Source of the DNA: Malus domestica
Lineage: Eukaryota; Streptophyta; Magnoliopsida; Rosales; Rosaceae
Assembly (NCBI RefSeq): GCF_042453785.1
Contig: NC_091667.1
Span: forward strand, 33,100,001-33,164,000
DNA: 64,000 nt
Reading direction: 5' to 3'
Part shown: piece after piece, positions 1 through 9,010 of the stretch
Layout of the letters: every line of letters begins with the position of its first letter
Position numbering within the stretch: the stretch's first letter is position 1
Notes under the pieces: generated by a model
The model's database searches: none
Seen by the model: the letters and a program-made list of their open reading frames with translations, nothing else
Told to the model about the DNA's origin: nothing
Position numbers and translations under genes: made by a program

Positions 1-387
1 CCGAGAAGATGAAACACAAACTGTGTAAGGAATCAGAGAATCAGAGAGAGTAGAGTTGATCCAGATCAAGATATTCTGATCATTTTCGTACCAGGTTACG
101 AACTTAGGATTCACCGTAGATGTGCGATTTCCAGTCGAATCGCCAAGAAATTTGGGCGGAGCAACCATCGAGCCACCAACAATGCCAGTGAGATTGTACC
201 GGCGAAAAATTGGAGCGAAGAGAGCACTCCAGGTAAGATAATTCGTGGTGGTGAGCTTGATGGGAACCAAAGATCCAATATTTTGAATCGTGATTGAAGA
301 AATCAGTGATTGAGAAGGGTTAGGGAACTGATTTGTGACCGGAGAGGGATGAATTTCAGAGTCAGAGGCAGAGGAATTAGTTGCCAT
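1..387 (-). CDS. Copia Gag N-terminus (partial, open to the window edge)
   Basis: An uninterrupted minus-strand frame of 129 codons starts at ATG 387..385 and runs off the window. The protein begins MATNSSASDSEIHPSP and contains VPIKLTTTNYLTWSALF, then WYENDQNILIWINSTL. This is the typical Gag start of plant Copia polyproteins, where the first segment is the conserved N/YxxW region. Gag would package the element RNA. No stop or frameshift is seen in the visible part, so the element could be fairly young. The start codon is the first ATG downstream of the primer-binding site and follows a leader of about 110 bp. Whether the rest of the polyprotein is intact cannot be judged here. Confidence 0.85.
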   Translation of the reverse strand, partial: MATNSSASDSEIHPSPVTNQFPNPSQSLISSITIQNIGSLVPIKLTTTNYLTWSALFAPIFRRYNLTGIVGGSMVAPPKFLGDSTGNRTSTVNPKFVTWYENDQNILIWINSTLSDSLIPYTVCVSSSR

Positions 388-497
388 GGGTGAAATCTAG
401 GGTTTGAGAGAGGAAAAAGACGAAGAACTGTTCGTCGGTGCAGAAGCGGTGAAGAGCAAAGAGGATCGGAGAGGAGAAAGTCTTTAGACAAATGTGA

Positions 498-506
498 GTG
501 ATACCA
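498..506 (-). other. primer-binding site (initiator Met tRNA)
   Basis: On the minus strand the bases directly after the LTR read TGGTATCAC. The first eight match the complement of the initiator tRNA-Met 3' end used by most plant Copia elements. Confidence 0.8.
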
Positions 507-758
507 TGTTAGAATCTAGAGAGAGAAAAGATTGTAGAGAGAGAGTAAAATATAATTGTGATTTCATTTCTTGCTGAATAAGATTACATTGTTGGTATAT
601 ATACAAACCATATAAAGCCTTATACATGACACCTCATCTATCTAACAGAAAGGACAGTTCTCCTAAATATCCAAAACAGATAAAACAAATATAACATCTC
701 TAAGTTTTATCAGTTACAATATTATCTCTAATAGCCATTCTCCCATTCAAGACTAACA
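507..758 (-). repeat. 5' LTR, 252 bp
   Basis: The minus-strand LTR begins TGTTAG and ends CTAACA. It contains a TATATATA motif and CT-rich stretches near the 3' end, as in many short Copia LTRs. The second LTR is outside the window, so divergence and age cannot be estimated. Confidence 0.85.
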
Positions 759-1560
759 ATGCATCCAACTTGCTTGTAATAGCGCCAATCTGCGCCTTTG
801 AAGCAAAAGCATTGGAATTACCAAGTTTAAATAATCCGCCATTAATCTTCAAGAAATAGTGGGAAAAAAAAGAGTGAACCCACCAAACTCTTTTTTATTT
901 TTATTTTTATTTTTTGTCAAAAAATGGATTTTAAGGGCCTAACTTAAAAAAAACCATTAACCTTTGGCTAATACGAATCTTCTTAAGGGCCTAACTTTCT
1001 GACCCACTAATTATATTTACCTCCATACTATTATTAAGAGAACCCTCTTTGTCAACTTCTTGCCCTATTTTTTCTTATTTTACCCTCACTTTTGATACAC
1101 AATACTTACATAATGAGGGCAAAATAGTAATTTTGTATCTTTTGAGAAAATGACAATCATATCCCTATTTTTCCTATTTTACACTCATTTTTTATACACA
1201 ATATTTATATAAGGCGGACAAAACAGTGATTATGTAATATTAAGATAAAATATGCACTTATTAAGAGAAATTGTCCCACCATTATATTTTCATACTCTTT
1301 TTAAAATTTTAAAAACTAATCACACTCCTTAATAAATAAAACTATAAATAAAATGAAATTGTTCACACACACAGTGTGTATGCTCATCGGCTAGTATTTA
1401 CCAAAGGAGAATGCAGCCAAAGCCCATCATCCAACAATACGAATTTCCTTTTCCTTTTCTTTTTCTTTTTTACCAATTTATCCTCCTATGAAATTATAAA
1501 CAAAATAAAACCAGCAGGCAATAAAATTCCCTTGTACTGCCGAATTTAGAAAAAAAAAAT
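759..1560. other. AT-rich intergenic DNA, no gene seen
   Basis: This stretch is low-complexity AT-rich DNA with T-runs near 890-920. No open frame of coding character, RNA gene or clear repeat was recognised. Confidence 0.6.
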
Positions 1561-2325
1561 TCGACCCCGATATGCTTCCTTGAAATTCCTAAGAATTGTA
1601 TTAGAACACCACTTAATAGTTAGTACAATGATATAATAGATCGTGGTCTCAAGTTCGAAACTTGCAAATGGCTTAATGATTTATTGAAGATCTTGAATAA
1701 CTGTTTCTCAAATCACTTTTATTTATTGTGTGGTTGTTGCCATGCTACCACTCATATGCTTCCACATTTCAACTTAAAATAATGCATTATTGATAGTTAA
1801 ATAGTAATTGTTGTAATCTATTGGATAATATTTGTCCTTTCGTGTTCGTTTCTTTCCCCTTTTCCTCTCCCTCTTTCACTGCACCTTTCCGGCCGGTGGT
1901 ATGTCATTTTCAAGTTCATATTATAAATTTTTGTATTTGTGGACTGAAGGAGCTTCATTGACTTGGGTTTTCAACATCATCCCTTCACTACCACTGCCAT
2001 TTTTCTATACATATATCTTTATATATAAAGCCAGGATGCCTTTTTGGGTCACCGGCTTCATAAAAAAGTTTAGGACAAAAATGGCCCACAAAAAAAAAGT
2101 TCAAAAACAATTCAAAATAATGGACCAAATATTGCAGGGGTAGTTTCATCATATATACAGTGTGTTTTAGTAATTAATTCTTTTTGTATGGTGTTTTTTT
2201 AAATTTTTATTTTTAAATTAGTATTTCACAATAGGCTAACAATAATGTGATTCAATCAGTTGTTTATTAAATATTATTTTCTCTATTTTTAAACACGTTC
2301 AAAATATCTTAAGAGGCATGTAGTG

Positions 2326-2532
2326 CCGATTATAAAAAAAGGTCTTTCGTATAAGCATAATAATACATTTAAAACGTGTAAGTCACACGTAGTACGTCGT
2401 GATTCAAAAAATGCCTTCTGCACATGCTCACCGGTTATAAAAAAAAAAAGATCTTTCGCATGCACATAATAATACATTTAAAACGTGTAAGTTGCGTGTA
2501 GCATGCCGTAATTCAAAAAATGCCTTCTGCAC
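2326..2532. repeat. two-copy tandem repeat, period about 107 bp
   Basis: Copies at about 2326-2423 and 2431-2532 share the phrases ataataatacatttaaaac and attcaaaaaatgccttctg, with scattered substitutions. No coding potential is evident. Confidence 0.75.
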
Positions 2533-2613
2533 TCGCGTGAGTGCATGCATGAAGGCTATTCTTCTCTAAACACAACCACCGCCATTATTTTATTTTTGGT
2601 GCGTGTTTATATC

Positions 2614-2819
2614 GAATCTGAATCCTCTTTGTGAGGATCCCAGGGATTCGTGAATTGTGTTCGTTCATTGTACATCGTGCAGTCAGAAATCATTTTAAAA
2701 TTTTTATTTAAAATTAAATACAAACAGTACCTGACGAAAATTGATCACACAATATACGATGAACGGACACGATTCATGGATCTCTGGGATCCTCACACAG
2801 AGGATCCGGATGTTGTTGG
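2614..2819. mobile_element. foldback MITE with 9-bp TSD (Mutator-like)
   Basis: The ends are inverted copies: the left arm includes TTTGTGAGGATCCCAGGG and the right arm is its imperfect reverse complement. The element is flanked by the identical 9-mer GTTTATATC at 2605-2613 and 2820-2828. A 206-bp palindromic element with a 9-bp target duplication fits a Mutator-like MITE. It appears to be related to the element at 40006. Confidence 0.82.
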
Positions 2820-4239
2820 GTTTATATCATATTGTATCATAAACAAATGTTTTGATGCACGCTAACACATGACTTCAGTACATGGACCCAAATTTTATTT
2901 ATTTATTATTTTTTATCCTTCCATCTAATTGATATTTGACGGAAAATTTAATTTTTGGATTAAATTTGCTAATAGTCTTCATCACAAGAGATAATTTGAA
3001 TTCTATTTCTTTTACTATGAGAGCTATTTTCGAATACCATATTACCAGGAAATCATTAATCCGATTTGATCTTTATAAAATACAACTCATTAGCCTCCCC
3101 TGCTTCTTGCTGCGATGTTCTAGTTTAGTTCCAACCTTAGAACACTAGCGAACAAATACATGTAGTGGAAACGTAGATTATGCAAGTTCAAATCTAGTCA
3201 ATATTTTTTTATTTCACAAGCTATTTGTGAAGTTATAGTAGTTTTGTAGCTAAAATCATATACATCAAAGATTTCATAGTAGTACCGTTACTACCGCACA
3301 TCAAATTAGAAGCCAAACAAATATTAATCTCGTGTTTTCCACCGACGATGCTATTGGATATGGTACATACGTGAGATACACTTAACCGGAAATATTTATG
3401 TTCATCCTAACTCACTCTTCATGTAAATAGGGAGATCGGGATATATTTGCAGTTTACAAAGAAGTTGTTGGGTAGGCAAGTGTAGATTCAACATAGTACT
3501 TTGACCCATTCTTCGCATTTTCATAGGTCAAAACCAAAGTACGCAAATTTCTTTTACATTGAAATTTCTTGAAAGAAGATGTGAAAATACATAAATAAAA
3601 TTTTGTTTTTGGCGTGAATTGATTCAATATGTGTTTTATTATTGCTTTTGAATAAACAAATTTTCAATTTAAAGCAATGCACTTGATATTCCAGAGGCTT
3701 AGATGATATTATATAGTTATTTGGATTTACTATGATAGGATATGATAATATTAAAAATTAGGCATAAGAAATGTATTTGAAAAAGGCATCGAAATTATCA
3801 AGCGAAACAGAGAGAATTATGGTCGAATAGTGAATGCTCGTGGGCTTTCCAAATAATGGAGCCTAAAAATGGTCAATAAAATTCTCTTGTACCATCGAAT
3901 TAAAAAAAAATATCCATCTCCATATGCCTTTTTGAAATTTATAAGACTTATGTTAGAGCACCGCTTAATAGTTAATACAAGATCTAATAGATCGTGGTCT
4001 TAAGTTTGGATTTTGTAAATGACTAAATCATTTACCACTGATCTTGAATAATTGTTTTTAATTATCCTTTCACATTTGGATTTTTTTCTCTAACCACTTT
4101 TGTTTTTTTGTTTTTTTTTCCAAAAGTAGGGTAGTTGGAGGTGAACCATGGTTATCTAGCCATTCTGAGCCTAGATGAGACTAGTTGAGAATTGCATCCT
4201 ACCCGTGACTACGATCAAGCAAATTCACAACTTACAAAG

Positions 4240-4445
4240 TATTGTCATGCTACTTCTCAAATGCTTCCACATTTCAACCTAAAATAATGCATTATTGATA
4301 GTTGAATAGTTGTAATCACTTCCAAAAAGTCATTGTTATAATCTATTGCATAGTCTTTATCCTTTCATGTTTGTTGCCATGCTACTTCTCATATGCTTCC
4401 ACATTTCAACCTAAAATAATGCATTATTGATAGTTGAACAGTCAT
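4240..4445. repeat. local direct duplication, about 70 bp, offset about 132 bp
   Basis: The segment from atgctacttctc through ataatgcattattgatagttg appears at about 4245-4312 and again at about 4377-4440 with only a few differences. Confidence 0.8.
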
Positions 4446-5403
4446 TGTTATAATCTATTGGATAATCTTTGTCATTTGTGTTCGTTTCTTTCCTCTTTTC
4501 CTCTCTTTCACTGCACCTTCTTGGCCAGTGGTATGTCGTTTCTCAAGTCCATATCCAATATTATTATATTATCAACTTTTGTTTTTGTGAACTGAAGGAG
4601 CTTGACTTGAGATTAGGTATTTTAGTATCATCCGTTCGGCAACACAACCACTGCCATTTTTTAATACATATACCATCTCTATACACACTTTTTTTTTATA
4701 ATAAGTGTATCTTGTATTGAAGTCACCATTTACAGTGGGGATAACGATGTCATAGACAAGAATCACTAGGGCTTGAGTTGACTAAAACAGTGCCAAAGTT
4801 AGGAATTGTCTGGGAAATGGCGAAATTTAAAAGGGTAAAAAGTTTCAAGAAAATGTAGACAACAAAATCCTTTAGATAGTAGAGAATATTAATGTCATTC
4901 ATAATTTATAAATACAAACAAGTTACAATTGTTGCCGGCGAGATTTTATGCCATGAAAACGTTGTATAATAAGTTCATTAACAATAAAAGCAAAAACATC
5001 ACTCTCAATGTAACCTAGCCATGACTTGATCATTGAGCTCCCATTTTGTTATGCAATGATTTTTTGACAATATTCATATCAGAAAATGTTTTTTAACCGA
5101 AACGGTTGCAACTGATAACCCAAAAGTCAATGTTAAGATGTACAGGGTGAGAAGCCCTATTGTTGTGTGTGGCTACCACCACTGTAAATCCTTCACTGTA
5201 TTTATTTATTTATTTATTTTTGGCGTGAAGTAATTTCTATGTTTGTTTTTATTAATGCTTTGGAATAAACACATTTTCTGTAATAGTTAGCCTCCTCTGC
5301 TTGTTGGTGCGATGTTCAAATCCAGTTTCAACCTTAGAAGACGAGCGAAACAATGATAAGTAGTGGAAACGTAGATTATACAAGTTCAAAACTAGTCAAT
5401 ATT

Positions 5404-5590
5404 AACCACGAGCTGGTGATTCAGTGGTAAATGACGGATTACGAGGCTTCCTTAAAATTAAAAACTGGAGGTTTTAGGTTCGAAATCCACTGCTGGTGTG
5501 GAAGCTAGACTTGTGATTAGGGGATGCTGAAATGTCTTTGTGAGTCTTCCACAGTATTATGTGAATCAATCAAGCCGTCCTATACCAAAT
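5404..5590 (+). mobile_element. tRNA-derived SINE
   Basis: A Pol III A-box-like sequence (GCTGGTGATTCAGTGG, about 5412) is followed by a B-box-like sequence (AGGTTCGAAATCC, about 5477). A tRNA-unrelated body follows, ending near ataccaaattttc. This layout is that of a plant tRNA-derived SINE. No clear target duplication was found. Confidence 0.65.
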
Positions 5591-5660
5591 TTTCTTTCGT
5601 GTAAAAATTATAATGCAAAATTTGGAATTATGTTTGTTAGAACAAATTAGTTGTTTTATT

Positions 5661-5714
5661 AGGACGACAACAACAACATCCCAAGCCTTATCTCACTTAG
5701 TTGTCTGATCCTAT
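5661..5714 (-). mobile_element. 3' tail remnant of an RTE-type LINE
   Basis: The sequence gacaacaacaacatcccaag followed by cttatctcacttag resembles the 3' terminus of plant RTE LINEs read on the minus strand. It is analogous to the longer remnant at 62945-63420. Only about 50 bp remain beside the next MITE. Confidence 0.4.
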
Positions 5715-5717
5715 TAA

Positions 5718-6071
5718 GGGCTGGTTTGGTATTGCTGTGCTTTGAAAAAAAACTGCTGTGAGAATAAGCGGCTGTGAAATAAAGCCAGTAGAGTGTTTGG
5801 TAAACTTTTTTGTGAAAGTGTTTTTGGAAAAAAAAGCAGGATGATAGTGTGTCTTTTCATTAAAGGAGCACTATAGCTCCGTGTGCTTTGAAAAAACTGG
5901 TTTTTTTCAAAGCAGCAAATAGCAGCTTCAGCTTTTCCTTTGATTTTCAGCTTATTCTCACAGCAGCTTCCAAAATAAGCCATTTTTTTTCAGTTTACCA
6001 AACACAAAAATGACCCTCAACTTTTTTTCACAGTGGCTTTTTTTAAAATCACCTCAATCCCAAACGGGGCC
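5718..6071. mobile_element. Tourist/Harbinger-like MITE, 354 bp
   Basis: The left end GGGCTGGTTTGGTATTG and the reverse complement of the right end GGCCCCGTTTGGGATTG are terminal inverted repeats. The element is flanked by TAA at 5715-5717 and 6072-6074. A 3-bp TAA/TTA target duplication and G-rich GTTTGG termini are typical of PIF/Harbinger-derived MITEs. Confidence 0.82.
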
Positions 6072-6731
6072 TAAAACATTTAAGCTTGTGGAATCTCTTT
6101 GAAATGTTTTAAGAGCCTTGGGAAATATTTAAGAGTTTATCTTTAATATGAAAAAGCTTCCATGATGTTCCCCCCAATCAAGGAAGAAAATATCGGTAAT
6201 ATCGGAAATATCGGTAGTCCGAAAACACGGAAATATCGATGGAAATATCGGTAAAATATCGATATCGATAAAAATTACATGGAAACCACGGAAATTGTAA
6301 GAAAAACTTGGAAATTTTTAATGAAACTTTGTAGGATGTTTATTTAGTCAATTATCTATTAGTTTATCATAAAAAATTGGAAGGAAATGCATTGCATGAT
6401 GGATTTAACTTATTTAAGTTGATTATATAGCGAGCTGGCAAACATTGTGAGTGTAGAAAATATGTAGTAATTAATGAAAGAAGTTTAAACACACCATAAT
6501 CATTTATATATAATTAATTAGTACAATATTTGGAGGTTTTATTTAGGATATTAAAAAAAAAAAGGGAAGTGAATAAAATGATGAAGAATAATGTGCCGAA
6601 TTTGACACTTTAAATTTCTTACACATAAGAATAAGACTAAACTTTAATTTGGATGCCGATTATGTTTTTTCAAGTTTATATAAAGTAAAAGAATTGAATT
6701 TTGGAAACCAGGAGTGTGTCAATTGAATTTT

Positions 6732-7380
6732 GGCCGGCGTGCAAGGTATCAATCTCTTCGTCTCGTCGAGTAGTACAACTTTCCTTTTTGTTTCACTCAA
6801 TTTCGTTGAGTATTGAAAAAGTTATACTCATTTGAATCTTACCCAGTTTCCGGCGACCTCAGTGGCTTTCGAGGCAATTTCCGGCCAAACGACAATGATT
6901 CAGACGTCGTGTAAGGTACCATTCTCTTCGTCTCTTCGAGGGCTACAAATTTCCTTTTCGTTTCACTCAATTTCGTTGCGTATTGAAAAAGTTATACTCA
7001 TTTGAATCTTACCCAATTTCCGGCGACCTCAGTGGCTTTCGAGGTAATTTCCGGCCAAACCACGGCGAGTTGGCCGGCGTGCAAGGTATCAATCTCTTCG
7101 TCTCGTCGAGTAGTACAACTTTTCTTTTTGTTTCACTCAATTTCGTTGAGTATTAAAAAAGTTATACTCATTTGAATCTTACCCAGTTTCCGGCGATCTC
7201 AGTGACTTTCGAGGCATTTTCCGGCCAAACCACGACGATTCAGACGTCGTGTGAGGTACCATTCTCTTCGTCTCTTCGAGGACTGCAACTTTCGTTTTTG
7301 TCTTGCTTGATTTCGTTGAGTTTTGACAAAGTTATGGCCGTTTAAAGTGGGTGTAAATTTTCGGCCGAAATTCTGATTTT
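6732..7380. repeat. higher-order tandem repeat, 340-bp unit of two ~170-bp monomers
   Basis: Type A monomers begin at 6732 and 7072 (GGCCGGCGTGCAAGGTATC). Type B monomers begin at 6901 and 7241 (CAGACGTCGTGT). Both spacings are exactly 340 bp. Monomers share caatttcgttg and gttatactcatttgaatct. The last B copy decays after about 7320. The ABAB order shows that a two-monomer unit was duplicated as a block. Confidence 0.88.
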
Positions 7381-7397
7381 CTTCCTTGAGTGACTGA

Positions 7398-7449
7398 GTC
7401 CCACATCGCCCAGCGAGGGCAGTGAGCAAGCCAAAATTGCCTATAAAAG
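7398..7449 (+). promoter_or_regulatory. plant U-snRNA-type promoter: USE plus TATA box
   Basis: The sequence GTCCCACATCG at 7398-7408 is a perfect match to the plant upstream sequence element (RTCCCACATCG). TATAAAAG lies at 7442-7449. The 33-bp gap fits the Pol II-type spacing of plant U1/U2/U5 genes rather than the shorter Pol III spacing of U6/U3. A U2-like start lies 31 bp after the TATA box. Activity is not known. Confidence 0.72.
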
Positions 7450-7480
7450 GAACATTCACCTCCTCAGAAAGCTTGACTTC

Positions 7481-7535
7481 ATGTCTTGGTTGGCCCTTTG
7501 GGCTTTGATCAAATGTAGTATGTTGAGATTTCTCG
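7481..7535 (+). pseudogene. U2 snRNA-like 5' end (truncated or diverged)
   Basis: Starting at 7481, about 45 bases align with the 5' end of plant U2 snRNA as recalled from the family. TTGGCCCTTTGGGCT corresponds to the first stem-loop, and GATCAAATGTAGTAT corresponds to the branch-point recognition region. The GTAGTA core that pairs with intron branch sites is intact. After about 7525 the similarity fades, and no Sm site or 3' stem-loops were seen, so a full U2 RNA is not encoded. It lies inside the hAT-type element downstream of a matching promoter. It is probably a captured 5' fragment. Confidence 0.62.
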
Positions 7536-7880
7536 ACATATTAAGTATTTTTGAATATTTTATTACGATATTTTTGATAATTTTAAAAATATCGCGATAT
7601 TATCGATAATATTGTGATATTTTGATGAAAATTATTTGGATACTTAAAAAAATATCGGATCTTAAAAAAAATGATAATATCGACGATAGATCTTAAAAAA
7701 AACGATAATATCGATGAAATATCGTCGATATTATCGATTTTTTATTCCTTGCCCCCAATTCATCGAAAAGATAAAAGCTTTTATGATTATAAAGTTCCCT
7801 GTTTAATTGTTCCAAACAATGGATTGATGATCATCTCGAAATTTTTCAATGTGAATGTTTACTATATAAATTTGTGACGA

Positions 7881-8069
7881 CGGTTACTTGGTAAATACTT
7901 TGTTCTCTTGCTCAAGTGAACCATTCATTAACTCTTGGGTTCCAGAAAGGGAATTGTATTTATATAAAGACCCTTGGCAGTCCCTATCACAAAAAAAAAT
8001 TAGTATTGTGGTGATCATATTTTAGAGGTTTTGTTCATGGACAAGGATTGTTTGCCGTTCCATTTATGA
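7881..8069. other. intergenic DNA
   Basis: This segment lies between the hAT-type element and the next foldback element. No gene or repeat was recognised. Confidence 0.4.
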
Positions 8070-8220
8070 TGCCCTCCCGTGTCATTCTGTTTGTGTGGTC
8101 ACGGTTAAGCCTCGTCAACATTTTATATTACTATTTATTTTTGTCTTATTCTCATTATAAAAAAATAATATAAAATGTTGACGTAGCTTAACCGTGACCA
8201 TACAAAACAGGAGGACAAAC
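8070..8220. mobile_element. foldback MITE, relative of the element at 57566
   Basis: GGTCACGGTTAAGC with CGTCAACATTTTATATTA on the left pairs with its reverse complement on the right (8158-8200). The core GTGGTCACG-TTAAGCC-CGTCAACA is shared with the MITE at 57566-57771. The outer ends are degraded and no exact target duplication was identified, so the limits are approximate. Confidence 0.68.
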
Positions 8221-8710
8221 ATTTGTTCATTGATGCTTCCTCGAAAAAGATGATAGTGACCTCCAATGTTATCTTACTGAAAGCTCCATTATATGATCTG
8301 TGATACCGTTGGATTTGTCTAGTTGATACTTACTGTTAGATTACTCGGTATGTCATTTGTAGTGATTCATCTTTGTTTTTCCACCCTTTCATGTTTCACC
8401 CGTAAAGTAGTAGTAGAAGTAGTCTTTGAGAATGTTGTAAAATAGTTGGATAGGTTGAGTGTTTCTGGACTAACAGAATAGTAATCAATTAGCTTTGGAC
8501 TAATTCTTTGGATTAAAGCCTGGATGTGTAGTTTTGCTTTGCTTTTTATATTTTATTTTAATCGCCCTCTTGCCGCCCATGTTCCCATGCATTTTCTTGG
8601 GGCAAAACCAAAGTATACAGATTCCTTTCACACTGAAGTTTCCTATGTCCATTCCTGGAAGACGTGTAAACGAGTGATCTAATTTGTATTGATTCCGTGG
8701 AAATTTTCAG

Positions 8711-8880
8711 GTCGACGGGCCGAGACCCACTCTAACAACACTGATACTGTTCCCACTTAACCATCTGCACAATCCTCAGGTGTGGGGTTTTATCACAAAA
8801 AATAGTTAGAGAGGGATATTTCTATTTAAAGCATTCTATTCTTCTCCCTCTGTCCGATGTGGGACTGAGGGTTCCAACAG
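8711..8880 (-). repeat. repeat-like block with a minus-strand USE and TATA-like motif
   Basis: On the minus strand GTCCCACATCG (8865..8855) is followed after 24 bp by TTTAAATAG (8830..8822). That is the short, Pol III-type spacing of plant U6/U3 promoters. The sequence beyond does not match any small RNA I recognise, and a run of T about 25 bp after the TATA-like motif would stop Pol III early. The block starts TGTTGGAACC on the minus strand and might instead be part of a short LTR or TRIM element. Confidence 0.4.
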
Positions 8881-9010
8881 ATTCATTGACTTGGTATCTA
8901 TAAGACCATTTTCTGGTGATTCAATTTTGTAGATCAATTAAGTATTTCTGTTCTTACATTGCTCTTAGTCTTTAGCTGCTCAATCATCGCTGACCAGTTG
9001 CGATCGTTTA

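Larger units (their letters stand above)
1..758 (-). mobile_element. 5' end of a Ty1/Copia LTR retrotransposon (partial)
   Basis: Read on the minus strand, the order is LTR, primer-binding site, short leader, then the start of gag, which is the 5' end of a Copia element. The rest lies beyond the left edge. The LTR ends carry the perfect inverted hexamer TGTTAG/CTAACA. The internal boundary carries TGGTATCA, the usual initiator-Met tRNA binding site. The 5 bp outside the LTR (759-763, atgca) would be one copy of the target duplication, but the other end is out of view. Confidence 0.88.
1560..5402. repeat. scrambled segmental duplication
   Basis: Several blocks occur twice. About 1570-2015 recurs as 3919-4070 plus 4373-4670, with shared phrases such as gatcgtggtct, atgcttccacatttcaac and ggtatgtc. 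About 3089-3210 (agcctcccctgcttcttg to tagtcaatatt) recurs at 5287-5402. About 3612-3668 recurs at 5222-5282. The blocks are not fully colinear, so duplication was followed by rearrangement. About 3500-3580 also resembles 8590-8680, upstream of the TNL gene, so some of this may be old TNL flanking sequence. No coding exon was found. Confidence 0.65.
6179..7751. mobile_element. non-autonomous hAT-type element with satellite and U2-like cargo
   Basis: The left terminus CAAGGAAGAAAA and the reverse complement of the right terminus CAAGGAATAAAA are inverted repeats. The identical 8-mer CCCCCAAT lies immediately outside both ends (6171-6178 and 7752-7759). An 8-bp duplication with CAAGG ends fits the hAT superfamily. 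Both subterminal regions are dense in ATATCG-type words in both orientations, possible transposase-binding sites by analogy with other hAT elements. No transposase frame is present, so it depends on a partner. The interior holds a tandem satellite and a snRNA-like promoter and RNA start, annotated separately. Confidence 0.78.

Noticed and set aside
1832-2143. Open frame of 103 codons
   Set aside because: It lies in a duplicated non-coding block, has hydrophobic/aromatic low-complexity content and is not preserved in the second copy (4469-4720).
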